From Lachnospiraceae bacterium XPB1003 (GTDB taxonomy: Bacteria; Bacillota; Clostridia; Lachnospirales; Lachnospiraceae): a DNA stretch of 64,000 bases. Below, one piece after another: positions 42,801 to 52,247 of this stretch. The position numbers were made by a program, and so were the translations under genes. The first letter of the stretch is position 1. Each line of letters begins with the position of its first letter. Below the pieces are notes generated by a model. The model was not told the DNA's origin. It saw only the letters and a list, made by a program, of their open reading frames with translations, and made no database searches. Location of the stretch: the NCBI GenBank assembly GCA_900102065.1, contig FMVK01000009.1, forward strand, positions 1-64,000, given 5' to 3'.

Positions 42801-45152
42801 ATGATTCGCCGCATAGGAAATGACGCCTGGATACTTGATACGAAAGATACAACATATGCGTTCAGGCTGCTGCCCACAGGCCAGCCTGAGCATTTGTATT
42901 ATGGCAAAAAAATCGATCTTGCCGCAGGAAACGGTCTCGATGCCGTAACGGCCAAATACGGCTGCGCACCGGGAGTGACCTGTATCTATGACAAGGATCA
43001 TCCGCAGTATTCTCTGGATGATGTAAAACTTGAATTCTCTTCTTACGGTAAAGGGGATCTCAGAGAGCCCTTTATCGAACTTTCTCATTTCGACGGCAAT
43101 ATAACATGTGATCTTGTTTACGAAAAAGATCTGATCGATGATTTGAAGACTTCCACTGATCTGCCGGGATCATATTCCGATGAAGGCAGATACGAGCATC
43201 TTGTGATCATACTTTCCGACAAGTCATATGATATAAAACTTGAGCTTCATTATTATGTTTATCCCGAGTGCGATATCATCTGCAGGCAGAGCAGGCTTAT
43301 AAATGAAAGTGGTTCTCCTGTGGTCATAAAAAGACTCATGAGTACCCAGCTTGATTTTGACGAGCCGGACTTTGTATTTACTTCATTCCACGGTGCATGG
43401 GGAAGAGAGATGCAGCGCAATGATGTTAATATTTCCTGCGGAAAATTCGTAAACAGTGCAAGGAGCGGAGCATCTTCCAACAGAGCTAATCCCTTTGTTA
43501 TGCTTCATCCTGCTTTTACATCCGAGGATATGGGGCCTGTTTACGGATTGAATCTCATTTACAGCGGTAATCATTATGAAGCGGCAGAGGTCAGTCCTTC
43601 AGGAAAGCTCAGATTTGTGAGCGGTATAAATCCTGCGGGTTTTGAATGGAAGCTGGAGGCCGGTGAATACTTTGATGCGCCGGAGGCGGTAATGACATAT
43701 TCCGATTGCGGATTTAACGGAATGAGTCAGAATATGCATGCATTCGTAAGAAACCATATTATCAGGTCTGAATGGAAAAGAAGAGAGAGACCTGTTTTAC
43801 TTAACAGCTGGGAAGCTGCTTATTTCGATATCAACGAAGAAAAGCTCCTAAAGCTTGCCGCTGCAGCAAAAGATGTGGGAGTAGAGCTATTTGTGGTTGA
43901 TGACGGCTGGTTTGGAAAAAGAAATGATGATACCACAAGCCTCGGAGACTGGGATGCCAACAGGGAAAAGCTTCCCGGAGGATTAAAGAGCCTTGCGGAT
44001 AAGGTAAAGGCGCTGGGATTGCAGTTTGGTATATGGGTTGAACCGGAGATGATATCGGTTAAGTCGGATCTGTATGAAGCTCATCCGGACTGGGTAATAG
44101 ATGTTCCCGGAAAAGCACACTCTGAAGGACGTAATCAGAGGATACTGGATCTTGCCAACAAAGCTGTCTGTGATCATCTTGTAAGCAAGCTCAGCGAAGT
44201 CTTTTCATCAGCGGATATCTCATATGTGAAATGGGATATGAACCGTACTTTCAGTGATGTTTTTTCACGTACGCTTCCGGCAGACCGTCAGGGGGAAGTG
44301 TTTCACAGATATATATGCGGATTGTATTCTGTGTTAAAGCAGCTTATGGAAAGATTCCCGGATATACTTTTTGAAGGATGTTCATCCGGAGGAAACCGAT
44401 TTGATCTTGGTGCCCTTTCATATTTTCCGCAGATATGGGCAAGCGATAATACGGATGCGCTCTGCCGCATAGCCATTCAGACCGGATACAGTTACGGATA
44501 TCCGCCTGAGTGTGCGACTTCACATGTGTCGGCAAGTCCAAATCATCAGACACACCGAGAGACACCGCTTTCAACAAGATTCAATGTTGCGGTATTCGGA
44601 AACCTCGGTTATGAATTCAATTTCTGTGCGTTGGATGAGGAGGAGCTTGCGGAGATAAGGGCGCAGATCGGGCTGTACAAACAGTGGAGAAGCGTATTCA
44701 TGAATGGAAGTTTCTTTAGAGGAAGAAACGGAGGAACTGTAAACGACGGTGGTTCGATCGGATTCATTCAGACTGCAGGAGGGAGAATGTCCGGCAGCAG
44801 CATGGGGAATATCACCGAATGGACGGTGGTATCAGAGGATAAGAAGCGTGCTGTGGGACTGTTTTTCCAAAATTATAATGTTCCTAATATACCTTTCCAT
44901 ACTTATCATGCAAAGGGACTGGACGGAAAGTTATTGTATCGCTTTTACAATAAGGCCCTTACGGGAAGCGGATCTGATAAAAGGTATGAAGAAACCGAGG
45001 GCAGGACTGAAAATGTCACTGTATCGGGTGATGTTCTCATGTCGGCAGGTGTGCATCTGACACTGCCTTTCGGAGGTTCGGAGCATGATGGAGATGTAAA
45101 TCTCTTTCAGGACTTCGGATCCGGATTGTATTTCATGGAGGAGTTCAGATAA
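42801..45152 (+). CDS. Alpha-galactosidase, GH36
   Basis: A 783-aa GH36 alpha-galactosidase that releases galactose from melibiose, raffinose or galactan side chains. An N-terminal beta-supersandwich (about residues 1-330) precedes the barrel with LLNSWEAAYFDI, FVVDDGWFGKRNDD, LGDW, FGIWVEPEM, nucleophile Asp in YVKWDMNR, FEGCSSGGNRFDLG, and acid/base Asp in WASDNTDA. No signal peptide, so it acts on imported sugar. GGAAGG precedes the ATG. It converges on galK, which can phosphorylate the galactose released; the two reading frames overlap by 8 bp. Confidence 0.93.
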   Translation: MIRRIGNDAWILDTKDTTYAFRLLPTGQPEHLYYGKKIDLAAGNGLDAVTAKYGCAPGVTCIYDKDHPQYSLDDVKLEFSSYGKGDLREPFIELSHFDGNITCDLVYEKDLIDDLKTSTDLPGSYSDEGRYEHLVIILSDKSYDIKLELHYYVYPECDIICRQSRLINESGSPVVIKRLMSTQLDFDEPDFVFTSFHGAWGREMQRNDVNISCGKFVNSARSGASSNRANPFVMLHPAFTSEDMGPVYGLNLIYSGNHYEAAEVSPSGKLRFVSGINPAGFEWKLEAGEYFDAPEAVMTYSDCGFNGMSQNMHAFVRNHIIRSEWKRRERPVLLNSWEAAYFDINEEKLLKLAAAAKDVGVELFVVDDGWFGKRNDDTTSLGDWDANREKLPGGLKSLADKVKALGLQFGIWVEPEMISVKSDLYEAHPDWVIDVPGKAHSEGRNQRILDLANKAVCDHLVSKLSEVFSSADISYVKWDMNRTFSDVFSRTLPADRQGEVFHRYICGLYSVLKQLMERFPDILFEGCSSGGNRFDLGALSYFPQIWASDNTDALCRIAIQTGYSYGYPPECATSHVSASPNHQTHRETPLSTRFNVAVFGNLGYEFNFCALDEEELAEIRAQIGLYKQWRSVFMNGSFFRGRNGGTVNDGGSIGFIQTAGGRMSGSSMGNITEWTVVSEDKKRAVGLFFQNYNVPNIPFHTYHAKGLDGKLLYRFYNKALTGSGSDKRYEETEGRTENVTVSGDVLMSAGVHLTLPFGGSEHDGDVNLFQDFGSGLYFMEEFR

Positions 45153-46443
45153 CTTTTGCTCCGCCCATATTTCTTATGAACAGTATGCGGCAGGCATTCG
45201 TACCGAATATATTGTCCATTGCGGTCTTGTACTCGGATACAAGGGCATTTGGAACAAAAGCCTGTATGGTTCCGGCAAATCCGCCGCCGTGAACTCTGCA
45301 GGCGCCGACTGCTTTTTTGCCTGAACCCAGTATATGCTCACTCGCCGCAAGGGCAATTGATATGGACTGGGAATGGGGCGATGATGAGGCATAAACATTC
45401 TGAAGGAAACGGAATGAAGAATCGCCGGAACGTTGTACGGCATCCAGAAAAGAGGGGATATCCCTCTTTTTTAGTGCTTCCGCTTCTTCATGTACTCTTT
45501 TATTCTCTTCGATAAAATGAATGGCTCGAAGGACTGCACGGTCTCCGCAGGCGGATCTGAGGGAGCTGATATTATCGTAGATCTGATCTTTCGATACATC
45601 TGCAAGATATTCTTTTTGGAAGAAACGCGCTACCGAGTTCATCTCGGCGGGGATGGCTGCATATTCGTCCGTAAGATCAGCATGACTGGATCGTACATCT
45701 GTGATGCAGATGGAATATCCGCAGTCTGTCAGATCAAGATCTATCTTTTCTACTATGCGGGGGGCATCATTATCCCTGAAGTCTATATGGCAGAGAGAAC
45801 CGACTGAGCAGGCCATCTGATCCATGAGGCCGCAGGGTTTGCCAAAATAGACATTCTCCGCTTTCCTGCCTATGATCGCCATTTCGACGGGACTTATGCG
45901 ATTGTCATTATACAGTCCGGATATGATGGTACATATCAGTGTTTCGAAGGCTGCGGATGATGATAATCCGGAGCCGCCGATAACGTCGGATGATACATAT
46001 GCATTGAAGCCGCCGATGTTATAGCCGGCGTCTTTAATATAGTTTAAAACACCGCAGATCAGAGATCTTGTGGTTCCTTTATCGCTTTCGCCCGGCCCGG
46101 TGAGCTTATCCGGCGAGATGGTTATGGTGCCGTATCCTTCGGAGATGAGGCAGACGCTTCCGTCTGAGGAGGGGGATACTGCGGCTATGGTGTCCGCAGT
46201 TATGGCAGCACACAGGACTTCTCCGTGCTGGTGATCCGTATGATTCCCGCCTATCTCTGTCCTGCCGGGGGCGGAAAAAACACCGTGGCATTCGCTTCCG
46301 AAGTTCTTTTCGAATTCGCGGAGTACCTTTTTATAGCGGCTTTTTTGCATGGCTGTTAGGTCCGGCTCTTTATATATAAGTCTGAAGTTGTCGTCGAAGG
46401 CGTTGGTGTCGATTCCGTGTATGAGTTTAGTGACGGTGGTCAT
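45145..46443 (-). CDS. galK: Galactokinase
   Basis: A 432-aa GHMP kinase for the first step of the Leloir pathway. It has the galactokinase signature SAPGRTEIGGNHTDHQHG, the ATP-binding GGSGLSSSAAFE, MDQMACSVGSLCHIDF, and the C-terminal GACRVHGGGFAGTIQAF. AAAGGAG is seven bases before the ATG. It is about 40 residues longer than E. coli GalK, mostly at the N-terminus, as in many Clostridia. Convergent with alpha-galactosidase and divergent from the EAL gene. Confidence 0.93.
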   Translation of the reverse strand: MTTVTKLIHGIDTNAFDDNFRLIYKEPDLTAMQKSRYKKVLREFEKNFGSECHGVFSAPGRTEIGGNHTDHQHGEVLCAAITADTIAAVSPSSDGSVCLISEGYGTITISPDKLTGPGESDKGTTRSLICGVLNYIKDAGYNIGGFNAYVSSDVIGGSGLSSSAAFETLICTIISGLYNDNRISPVEMAIIGRKAENVYFGKPCGLMDQMACSVGSLCHIDFRDNDAPRIVEKIDLDLTDCGYSICITDVRSSHADLTDEYAAIPAEMNSVARFFQKEYLADVSKDQIYDNISSLRSACGDRAVLRAIHFIEENKRVHEEAEALKKRDIPSFLDAVQRSGDSSFRFLQNVYASSSPHSQSISIALAASEHILGSGKKAVGACRVHGGGFAGTIQAFVPNALVSEYKTAMDNIFGTNACRILFIRNMGGAKVI

Positions 46444-46559
46444 TTTGTACTCCTTTTTCTGATGAGTAGTCTGATATTCTTCAAAGTATATTATAAAAAT
46501 ACTAAAAAAGCATGGCGTTTATCGTTTATTTAATGTATTTCTTTTGGTAGAATAGAGAC

Positions 46560-48230
46560 ATGGAAGATCTTGATAAACTGCTCTTTGATTTCATGATGGC
46601 CGAGATGGCCTCAAAGGAATTCTGTGAAAGAGCCGACAAAGATAATATTGAGAAGATCGCATCCCCTTTAAGGATAGCATACGTAGATTTTATCGAGTAT
46701 GAATATGAGAAAGAGGGGCAGGATACACCCGTAGAGCAGCATATTATTTTCTATGACAGCGGGTATCCCAGAAGTGAGAATTGCATTATCCATCGCGATA
46801 TCAAAGTCAAGGGCGGAAGCTTTTCTTTCCGTGCCTTTGCACAGGCCGGCGTGATCTGGGAAGAGAGAGAAGAACGCTTTGTACGGAGTGTCGTGAGCAT
46901 TCTTTCCATGTGCAAAGAGCGCATAAGAATGTTTGAGAAGCTTGAGTATCTCACTTATCATGATCTGCTGACAGGTCTTCACAATCTGCCTTACGGAATC
47001 AGGATGATCAATTCGCTGATGGGCAGAGGCTGTATAAATGAATATGCGTCGATATTCTTAAATATCCGTAACATGACCGAGATCAACAATATGCTTGGAC
47101 ATGACGGAGGAACCAGACTGATGGCTCTCTATGCCAGAGAATTTGAACGGATCCTTGGGAAGGACGAGGCTTTCTGGAGGATCGGAGGAGATAATTTCGG
47201 CGCGATAGTTCTCAAATCCCATGTGGATGAAATTATCTCCGTGATAAAAGGAAAAGATATCGTTTATGGTGACCGCGGAAGGGATAGGATCAGAGTTTCT
47301 GCTGTTGCCGGTGTTTATATGCTTGACGGTGAGCAGAAGAGCTACAGTGAGATCCTTGACGGAGCTCAGTCATCAATGTCGCTTGCCCGTTATGTCAAGC
47401 ACGTTCCCTATCTGTTCTATGATGCAGAGACGATAAAGCTATCGGAACAGAGCAAGAGCATGGAGACTCATTTTGATGAGGCTCTGAAAAACGGTGAATT
47501 TATCGCTCTTTATCAGCCGAAGGTTGCGCTTGAGACCGGTGACCTGGAAGGCGCCGAGGCATTATGCAGATGGAAGAGAGGCGGTGAGCTGATACCTGCT
47601 TCTTCATTTATTCCTGTACTCGAGAAGAGTAAGAGGATATGTTCTCTTGATTTTGAGATGCTCAGAGTTGTCTGTGCCGATATGAAACGCTGGACGGATG
47701 AAGGAGTAACTACGGTTCCCGTATCAGTTAACTTTTCCAGAAAACATCTTACAAATCCGAATCTTGCGGAGGATATCATTTCAACGGTTGATTCCTATGA
47801 AGTTAAGCATGATCAGATAGTCATTGAATTTACGGAGACAGCATCCGAATCGGATCAGGTGAGACTTGCGCAGGTAGTTAAGAAACTGGAGGAGAGCGGT
47901 ATACGTACTTCCGTTGATGATTTCGGATCGGGATATTCGTCCATGTGTATGATAAGGGATATTCCTTTTAACGAGCTTAAGCTCGACCGCAGTCTTATAG
48001 AGTCCGAAACGGATGACGATGACAGAAGTGCGGCAATGATGAAGCATGTCATTGCCCTTGCCGACGAACTTGGCATGAGCTGTATCGCCGAGGGTGCAGA
48101 GACTGAGGACCAGATCAAGCTTCTGGAAAAATTTGAATGTATGAGAGTGCAGGGATTCTACTTTGACAAACCTCTTGAGAAAGATGTATTTATGCAAAGA
48201 CTTTTAAATCCTCACTATGAACGAAGATAA
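46560..48230 (+). CDS. Degenerate GGDEF plus EAL domain protein, c-di-GMP phosphodiesterase
   Basis: A 556-aa cytoplasmic protein: a unique N-terminal region (about residues 1-130), a GGDEF domain whose signature reads RIGGDNFGAI (catalytic motif altered to GGDNF, so probably not a cyclase), and an EAL domain (about 300-550). The EAL residues needed for c-di-GMP hydrolysis are all visible: AEALCRW, VSVNFS, IEFTET, VDDFGSGYSS, LKLDRSL, IAEGAET and QGFYFDKPL. No Shine-Dalgarno is obvious. An extended -10 TGGTAGAAT ends at 46553, seven bases before the ATG. Its stop overlaps the ATG of tcdA as TAATG. Confidence 0.88.
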   Translation: MEDLDKLLFDFMMAEMASKEFCERADKDNIEKIASPLRIAYVDFIEYEYEKEGQDTPVEQHIIFYDSGYPRSENCIIHRDIKVKGGSFSFRAFAQAGVIWEEREERFVRSVVSILSMCKERIRMFEKLEYLTYHDLLTGLHNLPYGIRMINSLMGRGCINEYASIFLNIRNMTEINNMLGHDGGTRLMALYAREFERILGKDEAFWRIGGDNFGAIVLKSHVDEIISVIKGKDIVYGDRGRDRIRVSAVAGVYMLDGEQKSYSEILDGAQSSMSLARYVKHVPYLFYDAETIKLSEQSKSMETHFDEALKNGEFIALYQPKVALETGDLEGAEALCRWKRGGELIPASSFIPVLEKSKRICSLDFEMLRVVCADMKRWTDEGVTTVPVSVNFSRKHLTNPNLAEDIISTVDSYEVKHDQIVIEFTETASESDQVRLAQVVKKLEESGIRTSVDDFGSGYSSMCMIRDIPFNELKLDRSLIESETDDDDRSAAMMKHVIALADELGMSCIAEGAETEDQIKLLEKFECMRVQGFYFDKPLEKDVFMQRLLNPHYERR

Positions 48231-48943
48231 TGGATGAACAGTTTTCAAGAGCAGCTCTGCTCTTTGGATCAGACGGGATCGACAGATTAAATAAATCACA
48301 TGTCATACTCTTTGGAGTGGGCGGCGTAGGCGGGTATGTTGCGGAAGCCCTTGCCAGAAGCGGGATCGGACATATATCTCTTGTCGACAGCGACGTCGTC
48401 GGTATCACCAATCTTAACAGACAGATCATAGCTCTTCATTCGACTATAGGCAGAAAAAAGACTGAGGTTATGCGGGACCGCATACTGGATATCAATCCCG
48501 ATGCGGAGGTAACGGTGCATGACTGTTTTTTTCTTCCGGAAAACGCTGATGAGTTTGATTTTGGTTCATATGATTATGTGGTTGATGCTGTTGATACAGT
48601 CACAGCTAAGCTTGAGATAATACAGAGAGCCAAAGCCTGCGGTACACCGGTCATAAGCAGTATGGGAACCGGAGACAAGACTGATCCCTCGGCTCTTCGG
48701 ATCGCGGATGTTTTTGATACCACGGAATGTCCTCTTGCCAGAGTGATGCGCCGTGAATGCAGGAAGAGAGGGATAAGTGATCTTAAGGTCGCATTTTCCA
48801 CAGAGATTCCGAATGAACATAAGGAAGAGACGAAAGAAGAGCTTCCGGAAGGCAGACGCAAGATCCCGGGAAGTACTGCATTTGTTCCTCCTGCGGCAGG
48901 ACTGATCATTGCATCTGAAGTGATAAAGGATCTTTTAGGCTGA
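48230..48943 (+). CDS. tcdA: tRNA threonylcarbamoyladenosine dehydratase (TcdA/MoeB-ThiF family)
   Basis: A 237-aa E1-like adenylating enzyme. It has FSRAALLFGSDGIDRL, the Rossmann motif VILFGVGGVGGYVAEALARSG, the acidic LVDSDVV followed by TNLNRQI, VVDAVDTVTAKL, and a C-terminal PGSTAFVPPAAGLIIASEVIKDL. The length and start match TcdA (YgdL/CsdL), which cyclises t6A at tRNA position 37, better than MoeB or ThiF. It is coupled to the upstream EAL gene by a TAATG overlap, with no evident functional link. Confidence 0.87.
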   Translation: MDEQFSRAALLFGSDGIDRLNKSHVILFGVGGVGGYVAEALARSGIGHISLVDSDVVGITNLNRQIIALHSTIGRKKTEVMRDRILDINPDAEVTVHDCFFLPENADEFDFGSYDYVVDAVDTVTAKLEIIQRAKACGTPVISSMGTGDKTDPSALRIADVFDTTECPLARVMRRECRKRGISDLKVAFSTEIPNEHKEETKEELPEGRRKIPGSTAFVPPAAGLIIASEVIKDLLG

Positions 48944-49263
48944 TATATATATAAAGGACGAATGGTATTTTTTAAGGACGAACGGTACTTTTACGTCGCT
49001 TGCATATCCTTTATCATAGGCAGTGGGGAGATATAACAGTCGCGAGGCTGTAATATCATAGCAACACTTATGCTGGGGGCAGATTTAAGTGGTTTTAGGT
49101 GAGGAGAAGGCACGGTGAGTATCCGGTTGAGGTGGATACGAACGCATTGTCCGAAATTATCAGGAATGTCGGTGGCATACACAGTCATTTCTGATAATGA
49201 GGAAGGTGCCAAGAAGAAGCTTTGTTAGAGCTTTGTTAGAGCTTTGTTAGAGCTTGGTTCGCA
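48944..49263. repeat. Non-coding stretch with two sets of short tandem repeats
   Basis: No convincing gene is seen. At 48954-48993 two 20-bp units stand in tandem (AAGGACGAATGGTATTTTTT and a copy with three changes). At 49218-49250 AGCTTTGTTAG is repeated three times, with a partial fourth copy to about 49255. An imperfect hairpin (GATATAACAG / CTGTAATATC) lies near 49030-49060. Short open frames between them lack start signals and may be decayed coding sequence. Confidence 0.7.
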
Positions 49264-49998
49264 TCAATGATTGTATTTCCAGTCGTTGTATAAGGCGTGT
49301 ATTTCCTGTTTTCTGGATCGTGAGATCAGTACTACGGTGCCGTCCTTCAGACAGCACTCATTTCCGTTTATATTATCAATAAATGAAAGATTGACAATGA
49401 AGCCGCGGGAGATAAGGGCAAAGCCTTCCGGCAGCAGTTTTTCTATTTCCGAAAGAGTCATGGTGACGAGGAGAGATCCTGCATCTGTCCCGATCTCTGT
49501 CTTGTTTCTGAGGCTCTGGATGAATCTTATATTGCAGCAAAAAAGCCGAAGATCGGTGCCGTTGCTATGAACGGTTATATAGGGCTTGAGACATGCGGTA
49601 TCATAGCGCTCGAGCGCATCCCGGACCTGATCGAGAGTGTAGGGCTTGACGATATAGCCAAGAGCCCGGATCTCAAAGGCTTCCACGGCGAAGTCTCTGC
49701 TTCCGGTGACAAATATGATCGGTATCCAGGGAAAAAGGTCATGAAGCTGCCTGCCTGTTTCCATCCCGTTCATGACGGGCATGAGACAGTCGAGAAATAC
49801 AAGGATGCTTTCTTCCGATGATTGATCTGTGATCGTGGATCTCATATGATCGAGCAGTTCCGATCCTGATGAGAAACAGGAGATCTCGGGGAGTTCGGAA
49901 GGAGTACCGGATACGGATACACTTTCAAATACTTTTCGTATCATGGCACTCAGCTTAATCCGTTCGCTTTTTACATCGTCGCAGATAAGTATCTTCAT
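49264..49998 (-). CDS. LytTR-type response regulator
   Basis: A 244-aa regulator with a receiver domain (about residues 1-130; ICDD acidic pair, phosphoacceptor Asp in VFLDCLMPVMNGME, FVTGS, and Lys in IVKPY) and a LytTR DNA-binding domain (about 145-240; IRFIQSLRNKTEI, LISRGFIVNLSFIDNI, DGTVVLISRSRKQEI). AgrA/LytR-like proteins control peptide-responsive or surface functions. No sensor kinase lies next to it in the window. It is divergent from sufS with a symmetrical promoter region between. Confidence 0.9.
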   Translation of the reverse strand: MKILICDDVKSERIKLSAMIRKVFESVSVSGTPSELPEISCFSSGSELLDHMRSTITDQSSEESILVFLDCLMPVMNGMETGRQLHDLFPWIPIIFVTGSRDFAVEAFEIRALGYIVKPYTLDQVRDALERYDTACLKPYITVHSNGTDLRLFCCNIRFIQSLRNKTEIGTDAGSLLVTMTLSEIEKLLPEGFALISRGFIVNLSFIDNINGNECCLKDGTVVLISRSRKQEIHALYNDWKYNH

Positions 49999-50040
49999 GA
50001 TCGTAGGGAGGCCTTTGGGGTTGAAAAGCTTTTACTCAAA

Positions 50041-50087
50041 CATTATAACACAGTACGGTAATAAATCGACAAATCTGTGTTATAATG
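50041..50087. promoter_or_regulatory. Symmetrical divergent promoters between the LytTR gene and sufS
   Basis: CATTATAACACAG (50041-50053) and CTGTGTTATAATG (50075-50087) form a perfect 13-bp inverted repeat separated by 21 bp. Each arm holds an extended -10 box (TGTTATAAT), one reading left to the LytTR gene and the other right to sufS. Confidence 0.75.
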
Positions 50088-50122
50088 GCGTCATTGTATC
50101 CGGAACGTGAGAGGATTTGAAT

Positions 50123-51355
50123 ATGAACATCACTGATATAAGAAATGATTTCCCGATACTTAAGGATAATCCGGGATATATTTATTTTGATAATGCAGCT
50201 ACCAGCCAGAGACCGGTTCAGGTCCTGGATTCTGTTGAGAAGTTTTATCGTACCACCAATGCCAATCCCTTAAGGGGCCTGTATGAATGGAGCATCGGCG
50301 CTACGGATGCATATGAGAATGCAAGACAGAAGGTAGTGAGCTTTGTTAATGCGGATTCCGAAGAGGAGATCGTATTTGTACGCAATGCGACGGAAGCGCT
50401 CAATCTTGTGGCTTATTCCTGGGGCATGGATAACCTTAAGGAGGGTGATGAGATACTCATCACAGTTATGGAGCACCACAGTGATATCCTGCCCTGGCAG
50501 ATGGTATCACGCAAAACCGGAGCTAAGCTTAAGTTCATTGAGCCGGAAAACGACGGCACCATCACTGAGGAGAATCTCAAGAGCTGCGTTAATGAGAATA
50601 CAAAACTTATAGGAATGGCCGCGGTTTCCAATGTTCTCGGCGTAAAAAATCCCGTAAAGCTTGCGGCGGAGCTTGTTCATGCAAACGGCGGTGTCATGGT
50701 GGTTGACGGTGCACAGTCCGCTCCTCATATGAAGACTGATGTTAAGGCTATAGGGGCAGACTTTTTCGCATTCTCGGGACATAAGATGCTTGGCCCCATG
50801 GGCATAGGTGTTCTTTACGGTAAGAGATCATTATTTGAAAAGATGTCTCCCTTCCTCTCCGGCGGTGAGATGATTGAGTATGTTAAGAGGGATTCTGCGA
50901 CTTTCGCGGAACTTCCGCATAAATTTGAAGCGGGAACAGTCAATGCTTCCGGGGCTGTGGGACTTGCGGCAGCTATCGATTATCTTGAAAATATCGGATT
51001 TGATGAGATAGAAGCGCAGGAGAACAGAGTAACGAAGATAGTATATGAAGGATTAAAGAACATTCCTTATGTGCATGTATACGGTAACAGTGATTTCTCG
51101 AAGCATTCGGGAATAGTGACTTTCAATATCGACGGATGTCATCCTCATGACATAGCTACAGTGCTTGATGACGAGCATATCGCAGTGCGTGCGGGGCACC
51201 ATTGTGCTCAGCCTCTTATGGAATTCATGCAGGAGAGGCTGGATATGGAATTCCGTGCGACAGCAAGAGCAAGTATGTATTTTTACAATACGGAAGAAGA
51301 GGCGGAGCGTTTTGTGGAAGCCGTCAAAAAGGTAAGAGGCTGGCTTGGTTTCTGA
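50123..51355 (+). CDS. sufS: Cysteine desulfurase SufS
   Basis: A 410-aa PLP enzyme that takes sulfur from cysteine for Fe-S cluster assembly. It has YIYFDNAATSQRP, ATEALNLVAYSWG, the PLP lysine in FAFSGHKMLGPMGIG, the persulfide cysteine in RAGHHCAQPLM, and RATARASMYFYNT. This is the group II (SufS) form. ATG 50123 follows GAGAGGA; an in-frame TTG at 50117 lies too close to it. It is followed by sufU. The rest of the suf operon (sufBCD) is not in the window. Confidence 0.93.
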   Translation: MNITDIRNDFPILKDNPGYIYFDNAATSQRPVQVLDSVEKFYRTTNANPLRGLYEWSIGATDAYENARQKVVSFVNADSEEEIVFVRNATEALNLVAYSWGMDNLKEGDEILITVMEHHSDILPWQMVSRKTGAKLKFIEPENDGTITEENLKSCVNENTKLIGMAAVSNVLGVKNPVKLAAELVHANGGVMVVDGAQSAPHMKTDVKAIGADFFAFSGHKMLGPMGIGVLYGKRSLFEKMSPFLSGGEMIEYVKRDSATFAELPHKFEAGTVNASGAVGLAAAIDYLENIGFDEIEAQENRVTKIVYEGLKNIPYVHVYGNSDFSKHSGIVTFNIDGCHPHDIATVLDDEHIAVRAGHHCAQPLMEFMQERLDMEFRATARASMYFYNTEEEAERFVEAVKKVRGWLGF

Positions 51356-51404
51356 GTGCCGGAGAGTATTTATAGTTATAACAGTATTAAGGAAGAAACA
51401 ATAA

Positions 51405-51887
51405 ATGGAACTTAAGAATCTATATCGTGAAATAGTCAATGAGCATAATCTTCATCCCATACACAAGGGGGATCTGGAGAATCCGTCAATGATATTAAAC
51501 GGTGTCAATCCCAGTTGCGGGGATGATATCTATCTCCAGCTGCAGATCGATGAGAATGATATGGTTACCGACGGAAAGTTCAACGGATCCGGATGTGCCA
51601 TTTCTCAGGCTTCCGCGGATATGATGCTGGATCTGATCATCGGCAAGTCCAAGGATGAGGCTTTAAAATATGCGGAGAATTTTATGGGGATGGTTCGCAG
51701 CACGGCTTCGCCCGAAGAGATAGAATCTCTTGAAGAAGCGGCTGCTCTTGAAGATATCGCTCATATGCCGGCCAGAGTAAAATGTGCTACTCTCGGTTGG
51801 AAGACCATGCAGAGGATGCTCCGTGACGGTGAGACCGAAGGTGGTATGTCGGCTCCCTGCGGTGTATGTTCAACGGACGATAAATGA
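51405..51887 (+). CDS. sufU: SufU zinc-dependent sulfurtransferase
   Basis: A 160-aa IscU-like protein that accepts sulfur from SufS. The three cysteines sit in NPSCGDD, GSGCAISQASADMM and VKCATLGWKTM, with the SufU-typical insertion between the second and third. A further CGVC pair lies near the C-terminus. AAGGAAG precedes the ATG. Its stop overlaps the next gene as ATGA. Confidence 0.92.
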   Translation: MELKNLYREIVNEHNLHPIHKGDLENPSMILNGVNPSCGDDIYLQLQIDENDMVTDGKFNGSGCAISQASADMMLDLIIGKSKDEALKYAENFMGMVRSTASPEEIESLEEAAALEDIAHMPARVKCATLGWKTMQRMLRDGETEGGMSAPCGVCSTDDK

Positions 51888-52156
51888 GGCTCTGGTTCAG
51901 GCTCTGGAAAAATACGCGCCTGATAAAACAGACCGTCATTGAGCGTTCCGAAGATGATACCAGGACGCATAAGATCAATCATGCCATAGAGGATGCCTGC
52001 CAGGAATTCGATCTTGGGACACCTATCTGGCTGGAAAAAAACATAAAGGATTTCAAACGTTCGGGACGGGTGAGGTTCACCGGCGACAGTTTTATCGAAG
52101 GCATTGAATTCGACTATATGGAAATGAGCGTGCTCGAAGAAGATATGATTTTTTAA
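51884..52156 (+). CDS. Small conserved protein coupled to sufU
   Basis: A 90-aa soluble protein of the kind seen as a conserved hypothetical in Clostridia. It carries DTRTHKINHAIEDACQEFDLG, PIWLEKNIKDFKR, VRFTGDSFIEGIEFDYMEMSV and an acidic end. It starts within the sufU stop (ATGA overlap), so the two are made together, and a strong terminator follows. A role with SufS-SufU is possible from position alone. No catalytic motif is visible. Confidence 0.8.
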   Translation: MRLWFRLWKNTRLIKQTVIERSEDDTRTHKINHAIEDACQEFDLGTPIWLEKNIKDFKRSGRVRFTGDSFIEGIEFDYMEMSVLEEDMIF

Positions 52157-52188
52157 GAATGTATTTTTAGAACAGGCCATAAATCAGA

Positions 52189-52218
52189 AAAAACTCTTCC
52201 CTGCAGGGAAGAGTTTTT
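52189..52218. terminator. Terminator after the suf unit
   Basis: A perfect palindrome AAAAACTCTTCCC-TGCA-GGGAAGAGTTTTT, with U-tracts on both strands, 32 bp after the small gene. It can act in both directions. Confidence 0.93.
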
Positions 52219-52247
52219 CGGTATATAAAAGTTCTTAGAAAGGAGGT

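Noticed and set aside
48991-49212. Minus-strand 73-codon frame in the tcdA-LytTR gap
   Set aside because: No ribosome site or recognisable motif, and it covers a hairpin; treated as non-coding.
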